From: Apostichopus californicus
Lineage: Eukaryota; Echinodermata; Holothuroidea; Aspidochirotida; Stichopodidae
DNA length: 28,283 bases
NCBI GenBank assembly: GCA_020650975.1
Contig: JAIPMN010019365.1
Coordinates: 1 to 28,283, forward strand
Direction of reading: 5' to 3'
The translations under genes and the position numbers were made by a program. Positions within the stretch are counted from its first letter, which is position 1, and each line of letters begins with the position of its first letter. The notes under the pieces are model-generated. The model did not search any database. It was not told the DNA's origin and saw nothing but the letters and a program-made list of their open reading frames with translations. Below are positions 11,716 through 21,897 of the stretch, in pieces.

Positions 11716-11940
11716 GTTTTAGTCTTGGAGGGTCTGCTTTAGCTGGTCAGGACTACATACAGCCAACTGGCTCCATTACAATACAGGAACAAAGTTTATG
11801 TACTACACTTCAGATTGATATTATTTCAGATATTATAGCAGAAGAAACTGAAACGTTTATCGTTCAGCTACAACCAGTATTACCATCAAGATTATCTGCA
11901 ACAAGTGGAATAACAACAGTTACGATATTTGATGATGACA
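11716..11940 (+). CDS. Exon D: C-terminal half of the Calx-beta domain
   Basis: This 225-nt exon (75 codons) runs from acceptor tttcttgcag to a strong donor gtgagt, phase 1 at both ends. Visible Calx-beta hallmarks, in order: AGQDYIQPTGSITIQ (residues 10-24, the A-G-x-D-Y turn and strand), IDIISDIIAEETETFIVQL (residues 34-52, the D-x(4-5)-E-x-x-E-x-F core with acidic residues that bind calcium in family members) and TTVTIFDDD (residues 67-75, the terminal I-x-D-D-D calcium-ligand motif). Together with exon C this makes one complete domain of about 110 residues, the family's usual size. One cysteine in each half (exon C residue 29, exon D residue 29) could pair. The role is presumably calcium-dependent stiffening of, or ligand binding by, an ectodomain. 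Confidence 0.9.
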
Positions 11941-12560
11941 GTGAGTTTATTTCTTCAATACCAAAGATCATCCAGGTTTGCTTGTCATAAAGAAAATAGA
12001 CTGCTACTTTACCTGATTCATGGAAGTGAAACTTGGTCCTGTATTAAAATAAAAGTGATAGGTTTTAAAGTATCAAATCATCTTCTGTAACATTTTTCTA
12101 GCCAATAAACATGATCTTTTCTATGATTGTAGCAAGGTATTCTAAATAGCTCTATGGTGAGAATAATTCATAAGTAGGAAACATCACTGGTAGCAACCTT
12201 TGAAAGGAAAACTTTAGTCTGTTGATTCTAGGGGACACACATAAAATTGTAGATGGTATACTGGAGGAACCAATCAAGTGAATTGCAGAGTGGGCATTGT
12301 AGGAACACACAATTGTAACAATGCTAACTTACTATTATAATAGATAACACCCTGGGATTAGAATCCATAATAGTGCACACATAAGGGATTAAGTTTAATT
12401 TTAATGAAGGAATAAATGTATTAGCATTCTTGTTGTTGAATAATCTACAGTACTGTGTGGAAGCTGTGTTTCCTCTTTCTCTGCGTGATATGCAATGATG
12501 GCAGTTATCACGCTCAGTTTCTTTTGTCTAGGATTAAAATTATCACAATCATCGCAATAG

Positions 12561-12623
12561 ATTGTTTAACAGAGAACATGTTCCCATCAATGAAAGCAGT
12601 TAAATCTATTCGTCTCAGCAGAG
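12561..12623 (+). CDS. Possible 21-codon linker exon (weak)
   Basis: The segment is open, 63 nt long, phase 1 at both ends, preceded by cgcaatag and followed by a good donor, gtgagg. It would insert a short basic peptide (ending AVKSIRLSR) between the Calx-beta and first EGF domains without changing the frame. An alternative acceptor 10 to 14 bases further in (taacag) is also in phase. No domain is recognisable, and phase compatibility alone occurs by chance about one time in nine, so this is only a candidate. Confidence 0.2.
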
Positions 12624-15224
12624 GTGAGGAGTCCATTGTTTTGGTCCCTACAAGCAATAGCCGTAGTACTTTTTAATGCTATTCATCCAGTAACAAAAGA
12701 AATTTGATGAGTGAATTGACAAAATCAGACACAAAAGTTCCAAAACCTGGAACTGACGATCCTAAACGAGAATTAATAACTCATATGTCCTATATAAAGT
12801 AAGGAAAAACAAATTACTTCAGTCTTTATTCAGTCAACATCGTGACAACACGTGACAAGAGTGTGACGATGTGGCCTTACAGTATGTTACAACATTATTC
12901 AGAACTGTATGATATGGCTGCAGTACAATGCAGCCTGTCACTATATACTAAAAGGGTAAGAAAGATATGTGTGCATGACATGTTCCAGAATTTTTCTGAC
13001 TTCTAGGATTTGTCAATAAACGCAATAGCCAATCAGACACTGTGGTTGAATGGTATGAAGCTGACAAAGCATGTTTTGTCTCTTTTCATTGGCTGAAATA
13101 TCCAACGTTAAGAAAAATTGTTGCATAGTAAAAAAGGGTTTTTCTGCCCAAGATAAGAGAGTAGGCTCCCATTAGTATGAGCAAAGAAAGTAACTAATAA
13201 TTACACCAATGATAATTTATGATCTTCAACAAGAAGGTTTTGAAGCGTTAACAGTAACCTTACAAAGGATCTTTTTGATGCATGCTAGACCTTGAATTTG
13301 TCATTACTATTTCCTTATTTTACTCTCCTGTATTTGGTTTAACCCTGAGCACTTGCCTTGCCACATGCGGCAGTAGCTAAGGGAGCAGCCATCTTTTGTA
13401 ACACAATATATATAGCAAAATTTTACCTTTAAAGGGAGTAGTACGTGGCCTATACAGTATATTTTATCGAAAACTCTATATATGTTGTTTCATGGCTGCC
13501 ACATGTTCTAATTGATGTATTGTAGATAGAAAACATTGGTAAACAAAAAGTTTGAGTGAAATAATAAACTTTCCTGACAAATAAGACCAGTTTTTATGAG
13601 GCATTTTTTTAAATAATTCCTGTGAAGAAAATATTGGATGCGTCAAATAGTAGAACATTGTACAGATTCGACCAAACAAAATGTGGAAGGCTACATGAGC
13701 GACTTGCTTATTATTTTATTTTCTTACTTTATACAAAAAGTAGTTGGATCATGACTGCCTTTCCTAGATCTAAAACCCCTCAACACAAGAAGTTCATCAA
13801 ACACTTGAACATGAAAACACTATCTCTGATCATAATGTTTCTGAGGTGACAAGCAGCCGCCTAGAAGACGCATACAATTACATTCTAGTCCACCAGTGTT
13901 ATCAGTACTTGGATTTTGTAGACTGATCCCAGGGAAAGAAGCATTGTGGTTCTAAATATGATAATCTAAACTATCTAAACATGATAAAAAAAAATTGTGT
14001 TCCTTTGTTACCAAGGCAACTGGTTCATCCTAGAAGATTAAAAAACATCAAGGTGAAAGCAGTGGAGGACCTTCCTTGGGCTTTCTACAATGCCTGGGTT
14101 GGGTAACAAATATGGTAAAATCAAACTAACAAAGTGGAGGATAGACTCCTTGGTATCCAATTAGAATACAAGTATGATTTCTGGGTATCCAAGTCCCAGG
14201 TATAATGTTGAATCCTTCTTTCTCAAGTACGGCCATGTAACTACAGTAGTTAGCAAAATTTTATACACTCAACTTTAACAAAGAACAACAGAACCTAGTT
14301 TCAAATCTTGTCTAAGGCATGCTTATATTCTTAAATGGGTATTGTTGTTGCCTTCTCACTAGTCGTGCAGTGTGATAGATAGAACAGGATTAAATGTTTG
14401 GTTATATATGATAGGTTGTATGTTGCATGAATTGCTTAGATTGGCACGCACACTTGGAGGTGGTATTGGAGTGTGTCAAGAGAAACAGATTTGTATTAAA
14501 GGTAAACAGAAATGACATGCATAAGTTTGCCATGGTCAAAGTCAGACTTGCTAAACAGGTTTCTTTTGTAACCACTTCCAGGTGACATTTCAGTACCAAT
14601 TTGGAATTTTAAGGAGCTCTTTGATCAATCTAAAACAGGTTTTTTTTTTAAATGAGTTTCAGCATTGAAATGTATAGTAGTATGTGAACTTCCAATACAG
14701 ACTCACTAAAGTCTTTCCCTTAGATATTGCACATGTACACAGTACAGTCCAATGTTCTACGAGTGGAAATTAGATTGTGTGATTTGGCATGTTTCTTTTA
14801 CAACCAATGTGGCCATTCTGTACTAGTGCAAAATGGCCATGTTTAAATGGGAAATTTATGTCAATCATTATATCACGGAAAATGCTGCTCTCCACATATA
14901 TCATTAGAATTGTTAGGGGATAGGGCAGACTGGCCGTTTAACGGAAGTGCTTTTTTTGTAAACATTAATGGATAAATTAGTTAATTTCACTGTTAAATGT
15001 CAAGTGGCGGCAACACTATAATCATAATCATGATAACAGTGACAACATCAACATTATTTCATGAAATTGTTAACCAGGACAGTTCCTTAGGGGTTGGAAT
15101 GTTTAGATCTGAGTGAAGTAGTTGTTTTATCTTCTTGATTCTTGTTTACTCACAATCATGCCTTTGAGTACGTTTGGGGTTACCTTCTGTCTACTCCTTT
15201 TCTTAAGGCAAAACATTTTACAGA

Positions 15225-15330
15225 GAAATGTTTGCCATTATGATTGTAGATGTGTATGCTACTGCGTATGTGGGAGTGTGACGCATTGGCTTGTAAATAC
15301 CATAACTCAAAAAGTATCTATTGGGTGGGT
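15225..15330 (+). repeat. Degraded minisatellite leader and unit start
   Basis: A GT-rich leader ends gtgtgacgc, then comes cttgtaaataccataactca, matching the leader/unit junction seen at about 1275-1310. The copy fades within about 40 bp. Confidence 0.55.
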
Positions 15331-15934
15331 GAACTTCAGTAAACAAACAGTGACATCATTTGTTTACTACTTGCCCCTATCAGTAGATGTTTAGCTGATT
15401 TTGATGTAAGATTTATCTGTTGCTAATCAGATGACAATGCTGTACCTCTCATAGAATCAACATTTAACATTTTCATATCTGCATTGTCTTATTTACAACT
15501 TTGTGACATTTTATCAGCATCCTTTCAATAACTTTTCTTTCATCGCTTGTTGTAAGAGTTTTCCTTGGTTCTCAAAGTTTCCATATGTACTGTACTGTAA
15601 AGAAGGTTCATATTTATGGAGCTAGTGGGCTGCTCACTGTACTGGCACTTGCGAAATAGGATCACTGTTCTAATTTCGAACCTTGCTGAGCAAAGTTAGA
15701 AGAATGCATCCGTGGGCTCTTTTTTTAATTCTGTAAGAATTCCTAGTGGCATAATTAACAATCACTGCTACATATTGCTAGGCCTTTAACATATAGAACA
15801 GAGCAGATTTGTTCTTATAATGTAAGGAGCCTATGATTGCTTTTGATCATTTGATGTCAACAAGTGCCAAATTTACTTCACTCTCTTCTTACCTGTCTCT
15901 CTACACTAACACATAATAACATAATCATGATAAT

Positions 15935-16175
15935 ATCGCAAGGGAAGCTTGGACAGATCGCATATTTGGCATGTAACTGTACCACATTGAGTACAAGAAT
16001 GTTGTGGGTAGAGGTCAATGGTGGTTTGAGTTCACCAGGGGTCAAATTGTGAAAACCATGCTTAACACAATATTTCAACAAGGACATATTTCATACTGTA
16101 TTTAGTATGTTGATGTATCTCATTTAGTACAAGAAGTGTGTTGTTGAGGTCAATGGTCATTTCAGGACAGCCTGT
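15935..16175 (+). repeat. Degraded minisatellite copy (about two units)
   Basis: The sequence caagggaagcttggacagat is followed by a gtacaagaa word, a gtcaatgg word, caccaggggtcaaattgtga and a second unit start, cttaacacaatatttcaaca. It parallels the copy at about 1310-1590. Unit spacing is about 130-145 bp. Confidence 0.6.
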
Positions 16176-16499
16176 GTCATTGTGAATTTATTGTTTGTCA
16201 CATTGCACTGCTTTTCACGGTATTACTAAAATGAAGTATGTTGTACACCCTCACTATACATAACGTCAGATTCATGAAGAAAACTGCTCATATTACATTA
16301 TCGAAACCACGAGGCATTTTTGCATACTGGTTTGTTTAGCCATGTAGTCAAGTTACATATCATGTGTAAGAGGGTGTGTTATTGGACATGATTTCTCAAT
16401 GGTGGGAAATGTCACATGTTTGGTATAGAACAACATTGACATTGACCAATTCATTCCAATGGCCATGGTGACTTTAAGATCTTGCATTTGGGAAGTTAA

Positions 16500-16745
16500 T
16501 CACCCCCCCCCCCCCTAATACTTAGACCTGGGGACGTCCCCCAGAAAAATCGGTCAAATTTAAACGTCGAATGGTGCATTTTCTGGCATATTTAGACCAC
16601 TTGTAGGTCTATAATGATTTCTACAACGCTATGGTGCGCTAATACTTTGACATTTAAAATGTCCTACACTAAACATTTTCCTCGACAGAACGATAGAGGA
16701 GAGGAGGTGGCTACCCCCTCCCCCGGCCACTGGTTTCTTACGAAA
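16500..16745. repeat. Poly-C-led interspersed repeat just upstream of an EGF exon
   Basis: A C run of 14 (16503-16516) is followed by ctaatacttagacc, a near-palindrome ctggggacgtcccccag and a segment richer in CG than its surroundings, ending in a C-rich stretch (ccccctcccccgg). The composition differs sharply from neighbouring AT-rich DNA, and its right edge lies within about 30 bp of the acceptor of the exon at 16770. It is probably transposable-element material. The family is not recognised and the limits are approximate. Confidence 0.45.
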
Positions 16746-16769
16746 TCTCTCTTCCACTTGTTCTTACAG

Positions 16770-16883
16770 CTCCAATACCTTGCACCTCAAATCTCTGTGG
16801 AGATAATGGAATATGTATCAATTCTGATGGTGCCTCTATATGCCAGTGTCAAAATGGTTACACCGGAGATCTTTGTCAAAATG
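16770..16883 (+). CDS. Exon E: first EGF domain
   Basis: This 114-nt exon (38 codons) runs from acceptor ttcttacag to donor gtaaaa, phase 1 at both ends. It holds a complete EGF domain with six cysteines at residues 5, 10, 16, 25, 27 and 36. Key parts are CTSNLCGDNGIC (first three cysteines), a loop INSDGASI, CQC, and NGYTGDLC with the EGF Gly-aromatic-x-Gly-x-x-Cys ending. It lacks the Asp/Asn calcium-binding signature at the start, so it is a non-calcium (hEGF-like) domain. Spliced to the Calx-beta exon, the split codon gives Thr. It is the nearest relative of the tandem EGF copies that follow: all share the GDNG and CQNG core. Confidence 0.93.
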
Positions 16884-17175
16884 GTAAAAAAAAATATGTC
16901 AGCTCTGATAAAACAAAGGGTTGTAAGCTATTTATCTTCGTATGATCCTTTCTTTCGCTGTCTTGGGTTAATTATTTACCATGTTTCATCAATGCCGTAG
17001 CATAGTTCAACTAGATACTATGCTCAAAAAACAACCTAAATTATTTTGAAACTATACGAGAAATTTCCGAAAACTGTCCTCTTTCGTATTTGAATCGTAT
17101 AACATTAATTGTTTATTTTAATAATTAAAGTCCTTTCATCAACTTTCGTCATTCATTTGTATTAATCATAACCAG
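16884..17175 (+). other. Intron between EGF exon copies
   Basis: It begins with gtaaaaaaaaat, is AT-rich, and ends ataaccag before the next EGF-like copy. If that copy is skipped, the intron runs on to 17760. Nothing else is seen. Confidence 0.55.
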
Positions 17176-17285
17176 CTCCCAACCTGTGCCTGTCTAATCC
17201 CTGTGGAGATAATGGAGTCTGTGTCATCCTTGGTACATCGTTTTTGTGTCAATGTCAAAATGGCTTCACTGGAATTTCAAAGAAT
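17176..17285 (+). pseudogene. EGF exon copy without sixth cysteine and normal donor (possibly still used with a longer end)
   Basis: It starts after accag in phase 1 and is open: five EGF cysteines (residues 5, 10, 16, 25, 27) are intact, with LSNPCGDNGVC and CQCQNGFTG closely matching exon F. After the Thr-Gly of that motif, the stretch that should encode the last cysteine and the phase-1 GT donor is replaced by gaatttcaaagaatcattac. The normal domain end is therefore missing. The frame stays open, however, and a GT at 17356 (gag then gtactt) is in phase 1. Using it would give a 180-nt, 60-codon exon whose only extra cysteine (residue 58) could stand in for the sixth. Either this is a decaying exon or an exon with a re-invented 3' end. 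The acceptor tract is weak in pyrimidines. Confidence 0.55.
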
Positions 17286-17617
17286 CATTACCAAACCTAT
17301 AACGAGTATGACTCAAAGCAATATTACAATTGGTTAAATTTGACATGCGCACGAGGTACTTTCAACAAACAAACGTTGAAGGAGACACAAACCCAACCAT
17401 CAGATATAGCGTATATGACAGAGAATTTGGTGAGGAAAAACTCCCCCAAAACAGCTTTAAAAAACATCACCGCCCACTTTAGGTGATATCGTTTTACAAT
17501 AGAAACTTCTTTACAAACCCTAATTTGGAATTGATGAATGATCATTCTTTTTGCTGAACATTTCTTGCCCAAATAAGTTTCCATATCATTATTAATCAAT
17601 ACAAACACCAAAACATA

Positions 17618-17945
17618 AATTACCCTAGTAATACACTTTTCCCGCCTTTTTAAAGTAAAACCTGGCTATAGTCAAGTTTATCAACCGCATTGTTGTGAGC
17701 TAACGTAACCACTGACTATTGTTTTTAATTGTTTTCATATGATAATTTGATTACCACCAGCTCCCAGTACCTGCCTGTCTAATCCATGCGGAGATAATGG
17801 AACATGTCTCGAACTTCATACAATGTTTTTGTGTCTGTGTCAAAATGGCTTCACTGGAGATCTTTGTCAAAGTGGTAATTATTTGGACCTTATCGTTCTC
17901 GTGTCTTAGATGAATGGCAAGTATGGGAATTCCTTATGTTACAAG
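17618..17945 (+). repeat. Tandem segmental duplication, copy 1 (intron + EGF exon + intron)
   Basis: The intron sequence from aattaccctagtaata, through the exon at 17761-17874, to ccttatgttacaag is nearly identical to 18001-18335, offset by 383 bp before the exon and 389 bp after it. The match covers both introns as well as the exon, so the event was a recent DNA-level duplication. Confidence 0.9.
17761..17874 (+). CDS. Exon F: second intact EGF domain
   Basis: This 114-nt exon (38 codons) runs from acceptor attaccaccag to donor gtaatt, phase 1 at both ends and the same length as the first EGF exon. It has six cysteines at residues 5, 10, 16, 25, 27 and 36, with CLSNPCGDNGTC, CLC and QNGFTGDLC. 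It has no calcium-binding signature. It is the only fully intact member of the three near-neighbour copies (17176, 17761, 18143). The acceptor tract, tttgattaccaccag, is pyrimidine-poor, like the copy at 17176, so splicing may be inefficient or variable. Joined to the next exon (21802), the split codon gives Val. Joined to the first EGF exon, it gives Ala. Confidence 0.9.
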
Positions 17946-18000
17946 AACAATCAGTTACTAAAATGGAGACACAATCCCAACCATCAAACGCCGAAACAGA

Positions 18001-18335
18001 AATTACCCTAGTAATAAACTTTTCCCCCCTTTTTAAAGTAAAACCTGGCTATAGTCAAGTTTATCAACCGCATTGTTGTGAGCTAACGTAACCACTGACT
18101 ATTGTTTTTAATTGTTTTCATATGACATTTGATTACCATCCGCTCCCAATCCATGCCTGTCTAATCCATGCGGATATAATGGATAATGGAATATGTGTCG
18201 TCTTTCAGACATTCTTTTTGTGTCAATGTCGAAATGGCTTCACTGAAGATTTTTGTCAAAGTGGTAATTATTTGGACCTTATCGTTCTTGTGTCTTAGAT
18301 GAATGGCAAGTATGGAAATTCCTTATGTTATAAGA
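18001..18335 (+). repeat. Tandem segmental duplication, copy 2
   Basis: The partner of 17618-17945, including the shared word aaagtaaaacctggctatag and the exon remnant at 18143-18263. Differences are few point changes, one single-base intron deletion and a 7-bp exon duplication, which indicates a recent event. Confidence 0.9.
18143..18263 (+). pseudogene. Dead EGF exon copy
   Basis: The sequence is clearly a copy of the exon at 17761-17874, but it is broken twice. The acceptor ccag has become tccg, so no AG precedes the exon. The tract encoding Gly-Asp-Asn-Gly also carries a tandem duplication of ataatgg, adding 7 bp. This shifts the frame and brings a TAA into the expected frame right after the second Gly. 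The region encoding the end of the domain (gattttttgtcaaagtg) and the donor gtaatt remain. The length is 121 rather than 114 nt. It cannot be spliced in as a functional domain. Confidence 0.9.
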
Positions 18336-19018
18336 GTGAATAGTAAGTCACTTTCCATACAAACTTGTTGTATGTGTGAGTATCAGAAAAGCTCTCTTCA
18401 ACAGATTAAGTTAAGGAAAATCTATTCTAATGCTAGGGTCCCATAACCTTGATGTTTCATAAGTGCAATGTTTAGATTTCCTCTTTGGTAAATTTTTGTA
18501 CTGTCCAATTTTATGACTACATTTACAATTCTTGGCATTTTCTGATAACCATGGACATTTACAGAATTAACAGAGTTACAGAATATTGTGTTAAAGTACA
18601 GTTCAAGTGAGTGAAATGGTGAAAAGTTTTGTAGCCAATATTCAGAAATTTGCGCATCAGTTTGTTACATCTACATCGTATCAAATTGCATTATTCATTT
18701 TTAAAAATTCATTGTAAGTCATTGCTGTTTCATGTATATTTCATATGTACAAAACAAAAAAGCAATATTTTTTGTAAGGTGTTTCTTGTTTGAGAATGAA
18801 AATTTATTTAAATAACGAAGGCTGTTATTTTGCATGTTAACATACAGTACATCAGTCTGCCACTCTGCACTGCTAACTATTCAGTAGTTTACTGCACACA
18901 CACACAAAAAAAGAGAAGATTAGTATGAGAAGGAAGAAAGAATTTTGAGACCAACAAAGCAAGAGAAATTGATAACAAATATGATCTTACTTGCAATTGA
19001 TCATTCCAGCCCTCATCC

Positions 19019-19040
19019 GCCCCCCCCCTCCCCCTACCTC
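19019..19040. repeat. C-rich pyrimidine tract
   Basis: A run of C with single T interruptions, followed by a ctacctc segment. Simple sequence within an intron. Confidence 0.6.
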
Positions 19041-21801
19041 TTTACAGGGAGGATGATGGAAAAGAAATAGAAGGCCCCCCAAAAAGAAGTTGATGTCGAT
19101 AAGTCAAGTGGTCTATTGAGAGAATATTCAATATTGCTTGCAAACTGTTCAATTCAATTCTGCAGTAAAACGTATATTCCTCTTTCAACCTTTGATTTTT
19201 TTGGAGTTACTGTCTTTGGAATTTCGTAGTTGTATTTCATAGCTGACAATTTGTGTACAATGTTATAAGGATGCAAGAAGTATATAGTAAGCCTGTTTTA
19301 AGTAACACTATGCCATCACAAGAATCAAAGTATTCAATAAACAGAAGCAGAACTGATGACATGCCTAAGCAGTGTTTGCCATATGCTTGTACTTGTCAAC
19401 ATTGTATTCATTGCTTTTCAAGTTTTTCAAGCAGCTCTGTCAATTACATAAGTAGGAACTGAAATATTCCAGATCAATTTAAACTTTCAGTTAAAATCCT
19501 GAAATGCTGTCAGGGATTTTAAGTAGTACTAATTTTAAGCAATGCATTGAATGTAAGCAAATTTTGCAGTCCAGCTATGAATAACATCATTAACTTTCAT
19601 AATGTACAGTATAAAGCTTGAGTATGCTACCACTAGTGTTATTTTCTTTATTATTGTTGTATATTGGCAAGAGCACAATTTCAAATTAAAGTTGTTTATG
19701 TTGATATGTTTCCATTTTCACATGAAACATCAAGTAAATTGGAGAATTTATTGTGAGATATATCAACAGTGTTGTAAGAGGTAGATATCATGGATCAGCT
19801 AGTAATGTTCAGCCATTGAGACAACACTATAAAGAGACAAAGCTTATGTGCAACAGCTATGATGTGAGAGCAACTAGGAGACAGCAATTAGTTAATTAGC
19901 TAATTCATTAGCTCAAGATGAAACGTTTGCAATAGAATGTCGAAAAACTTACCCAAAGTTGTATGTTTGTCATGAATAAATAATGTGTTATACTTGAACA
20001 CAGTTGAAAGATAAAGATACATAAATATACATGGAAGGGCAGCTGATTTTGAGATCAAATCCAGGAAGTCAACGTCTCTGAGCGGTGAATAGGGTGATAA
20101 ACTTCTGTCAATTATTAACGTAGCAGAGTAAAAATAATTAAGACTGAATTAAGATTGAATTTGTGTTGCATTTCCATTATGTCAAGCAGTATCTTGTGTT
20201 GCTAATTTCATGTCTTCCAGTTTTTAGATATTACACTTCATTGGTCTGTTATCAAGCATTTCTGTCTGAATATTCATAAGGATATTATCATGCATTATGT
20301 GTGTACTCTGGGTATTGTATGCCAACTATCTATGTTCTAGCATATAGTTGTGTCTGTACCATTATAAACTTGCATATTACCTATTTAGAAAAATCATCAA
20401 CACTTTTGGACATTTTTTTAACTCATATTCATCCATACCATGATTCTATGAACTAAGACATGATAAATATCACGTAGATGTAATATTAGTAGCATTGATA
20501 GCTATTACAAACATGAAACAAAAAAACATCTTAATATTATTTCAATATTATTACATTTACTATAATTTGTAATAATATGGTGTTGCTTTTTTTGGTGCTC
20601 TTATTTTCTTTATTGTTTTCTGTCTTTGACTTCTTACTTTATTCCAGCAATATGTGTTAAAATTGTTAAAGATAAATAATTGTTATGCTTTTCTGTATGG
20701 AATATTAACATGATTGCAATACTGGCATTGATGTCATAGAAAATAATACATTTTTAATACAAAAGAAGTTTAGTATCCTGTCATACTGTGGATTTGAAAG
20801 TCTTGCCAAAATGTTTGATTAAATCTGAATATCAGACTTGGAAGTCTAAATGGGTTGTTGTTCCTTGCACTAAGTTGCACAAAGGTACTTTAAAACCTTC
20901 ACATTTTTATTTTTGAAACAAAATGAAGTTAAAATGCCCAAAAGAAAGCAAATCTCAACCCAATCAATTGCCACAATGCACACTTAGCTAAACACTTGCA
21001 TATGTACTACAGTACACAGCAGTACTGTGTCAAAATAGGTCCAAACACAGGTTAATGTGAGAGAAGAGGAAAAAAACAATATTCACATTATTATGTCTCA
21101 TGTTAATGATGGTGAGTGAATGTGTTATAGTAACTGAAACTTTGGTTTACCTTATGAGGTCATCAGTGTTACCTCTACATTTGTAGGATGCCAACAGGGG
21201 CTAGAATGCACAATCTTAGAATTTCCCTGGATGTGGTTGTCCTTTGCTTTTTGCTTTTTGCCAGATATTGCAGTCAAATTAGACAATTAACTTACTCTAC
21301 AAGAGAACATTTTTGGAGTGTTACAATAAGTTGTTTGATAATCCATGACATCATTTTTTCTTTACTTTCTGTTATATTTGTCTGCAATGATAGTTGATGT
21401 GAAAGTGACTATATTTAAGTGTATTCTAGATCCATGTCCAGTAGATAATGCTTACTTTATTACATCTCCTCCATGCCTCCCCACCCCCAAACCAGAAACA
21501 GTTGTTAATGTTCACTGAACTAAAATTTGGCAGTGATTGCTAAATCCCATTCTTTTCATGTAAATGAGAAAGGCAACTCTGCCTCTGTCTGTTTTTGAAC
21601 AATCTCAACAAATATGATCACCCTTCTAAATCTCAATAGCCCTAAGCACTGCGGTTGCCATCAAAATTAATGGACATGCAGTATTAAAAGTGGATAAGAA
21701 TGTAAAAGGTTTTGTAATGCAATATCTGCAATACATTTTACTTATCCGTATTTGATTCAGCTATGACAGTCTCCTTTGTTATTTTCTCCTTGATATCATA
21801 G

Positions 21802-21897
21802 TTAATGCTAATTGTACTCGTAATGAAGGTCTTGTGAAGTGTACATGCATAGATGGCTTTTATGGTGATGGGACGATAAATGGAATTGGCTGTACTG
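21802..21897 (+). CDS. Exon G: partial EGF domain (cysteines 3-6)
   Basis: This 96-nt exon (32 codons) runs from acceptor gatatcatag to donor gtatgt, phase 1 at both ends. Four cysteines (residues 5, 14, 16, 31) sit in the pattern N-C-x8-C-x-C-x-x-G-[FY]-x-G-D-G-x(6)-C, seen as CTRNEGLVKCTC and DGFYGDGTINGIGC. This is the C-terminal part of an EGF domain, of the type Pfam calls EGF_3/cEGF. The first two cysteines of a normal six-cysteine EGF are not in this exon. They may be on an unrecognised small exon in the 3.9-kb intron upstream, or the domain may be a genuine four-cysteine module, as in some Tie- and thrombospondin-like proteins. Confidence 0.85.

Larger units (their letters stand above)
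11941..16769 (+). other. Intron (4.8 kb) between the Calx-beta and EGF exons
   Basis: From gtgagt to ttcttacag. It contains a possible small phase 1-1 exon (12561-12623), degraded minisatellite copies at about 15225-15330 and 15935-16175, a trailer-like stretch at about 16200-16325 and a poly-C-led repeat at about 16500-16745. A short stretch near 12840-12880 repeats the word cgtgacaa (catcgtgacaacacgtgaca). No other exon was recognised. Confidence 0.5.
17875..21801 (+). other. Intron (3.9 kb)
   Basis: Contains the duplicated unit and dead EGF exon at 18001-18335, a short CA/A-rich run near 18895-18910 and a C-rich pyrimidine tract at about 19019-19040. From 19.1 to 21.8 kb it is ordinary AT-rich sequence. 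Short open frames at 19253, 19602 and 21188 have no domains or good splice contexts. Confidence 0.5.

Noticed and set aside
15122..15394. 90-codon plus-strand open frame with many cysteines
   Set aside because: The cysteines come from the GT-rich leader of the minisatellite family; the spacing matches no domain.
16614..17000. 128-codon plus-strand frame over the first EGF exon
   Set aside because: It reads the EGF exon in the wrong frame and continues into the intron; a shadow.
17244..17486. 80-codon frame continuing past the EGF copy at 17176
   Set aside because: Only its first part is EGF-like. The remainder is intron-derived sequence, partly shared with the next duplicated unit's intron (ggagacacaa...), so it is not a separate gene.
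20215..20280. Good-looking acceptor (gtcttccag) in the 3.9-kb intron
   Set aside because: The frame in phase 1 reaches a stop within about 20 codons and no donor in phase precedes it.
21188..21397. 69-codon frame with a hydrophobic stretch
   Set aside because: Looked like a small membrane protein, but there is no splice or promoter context and no family match by eye.
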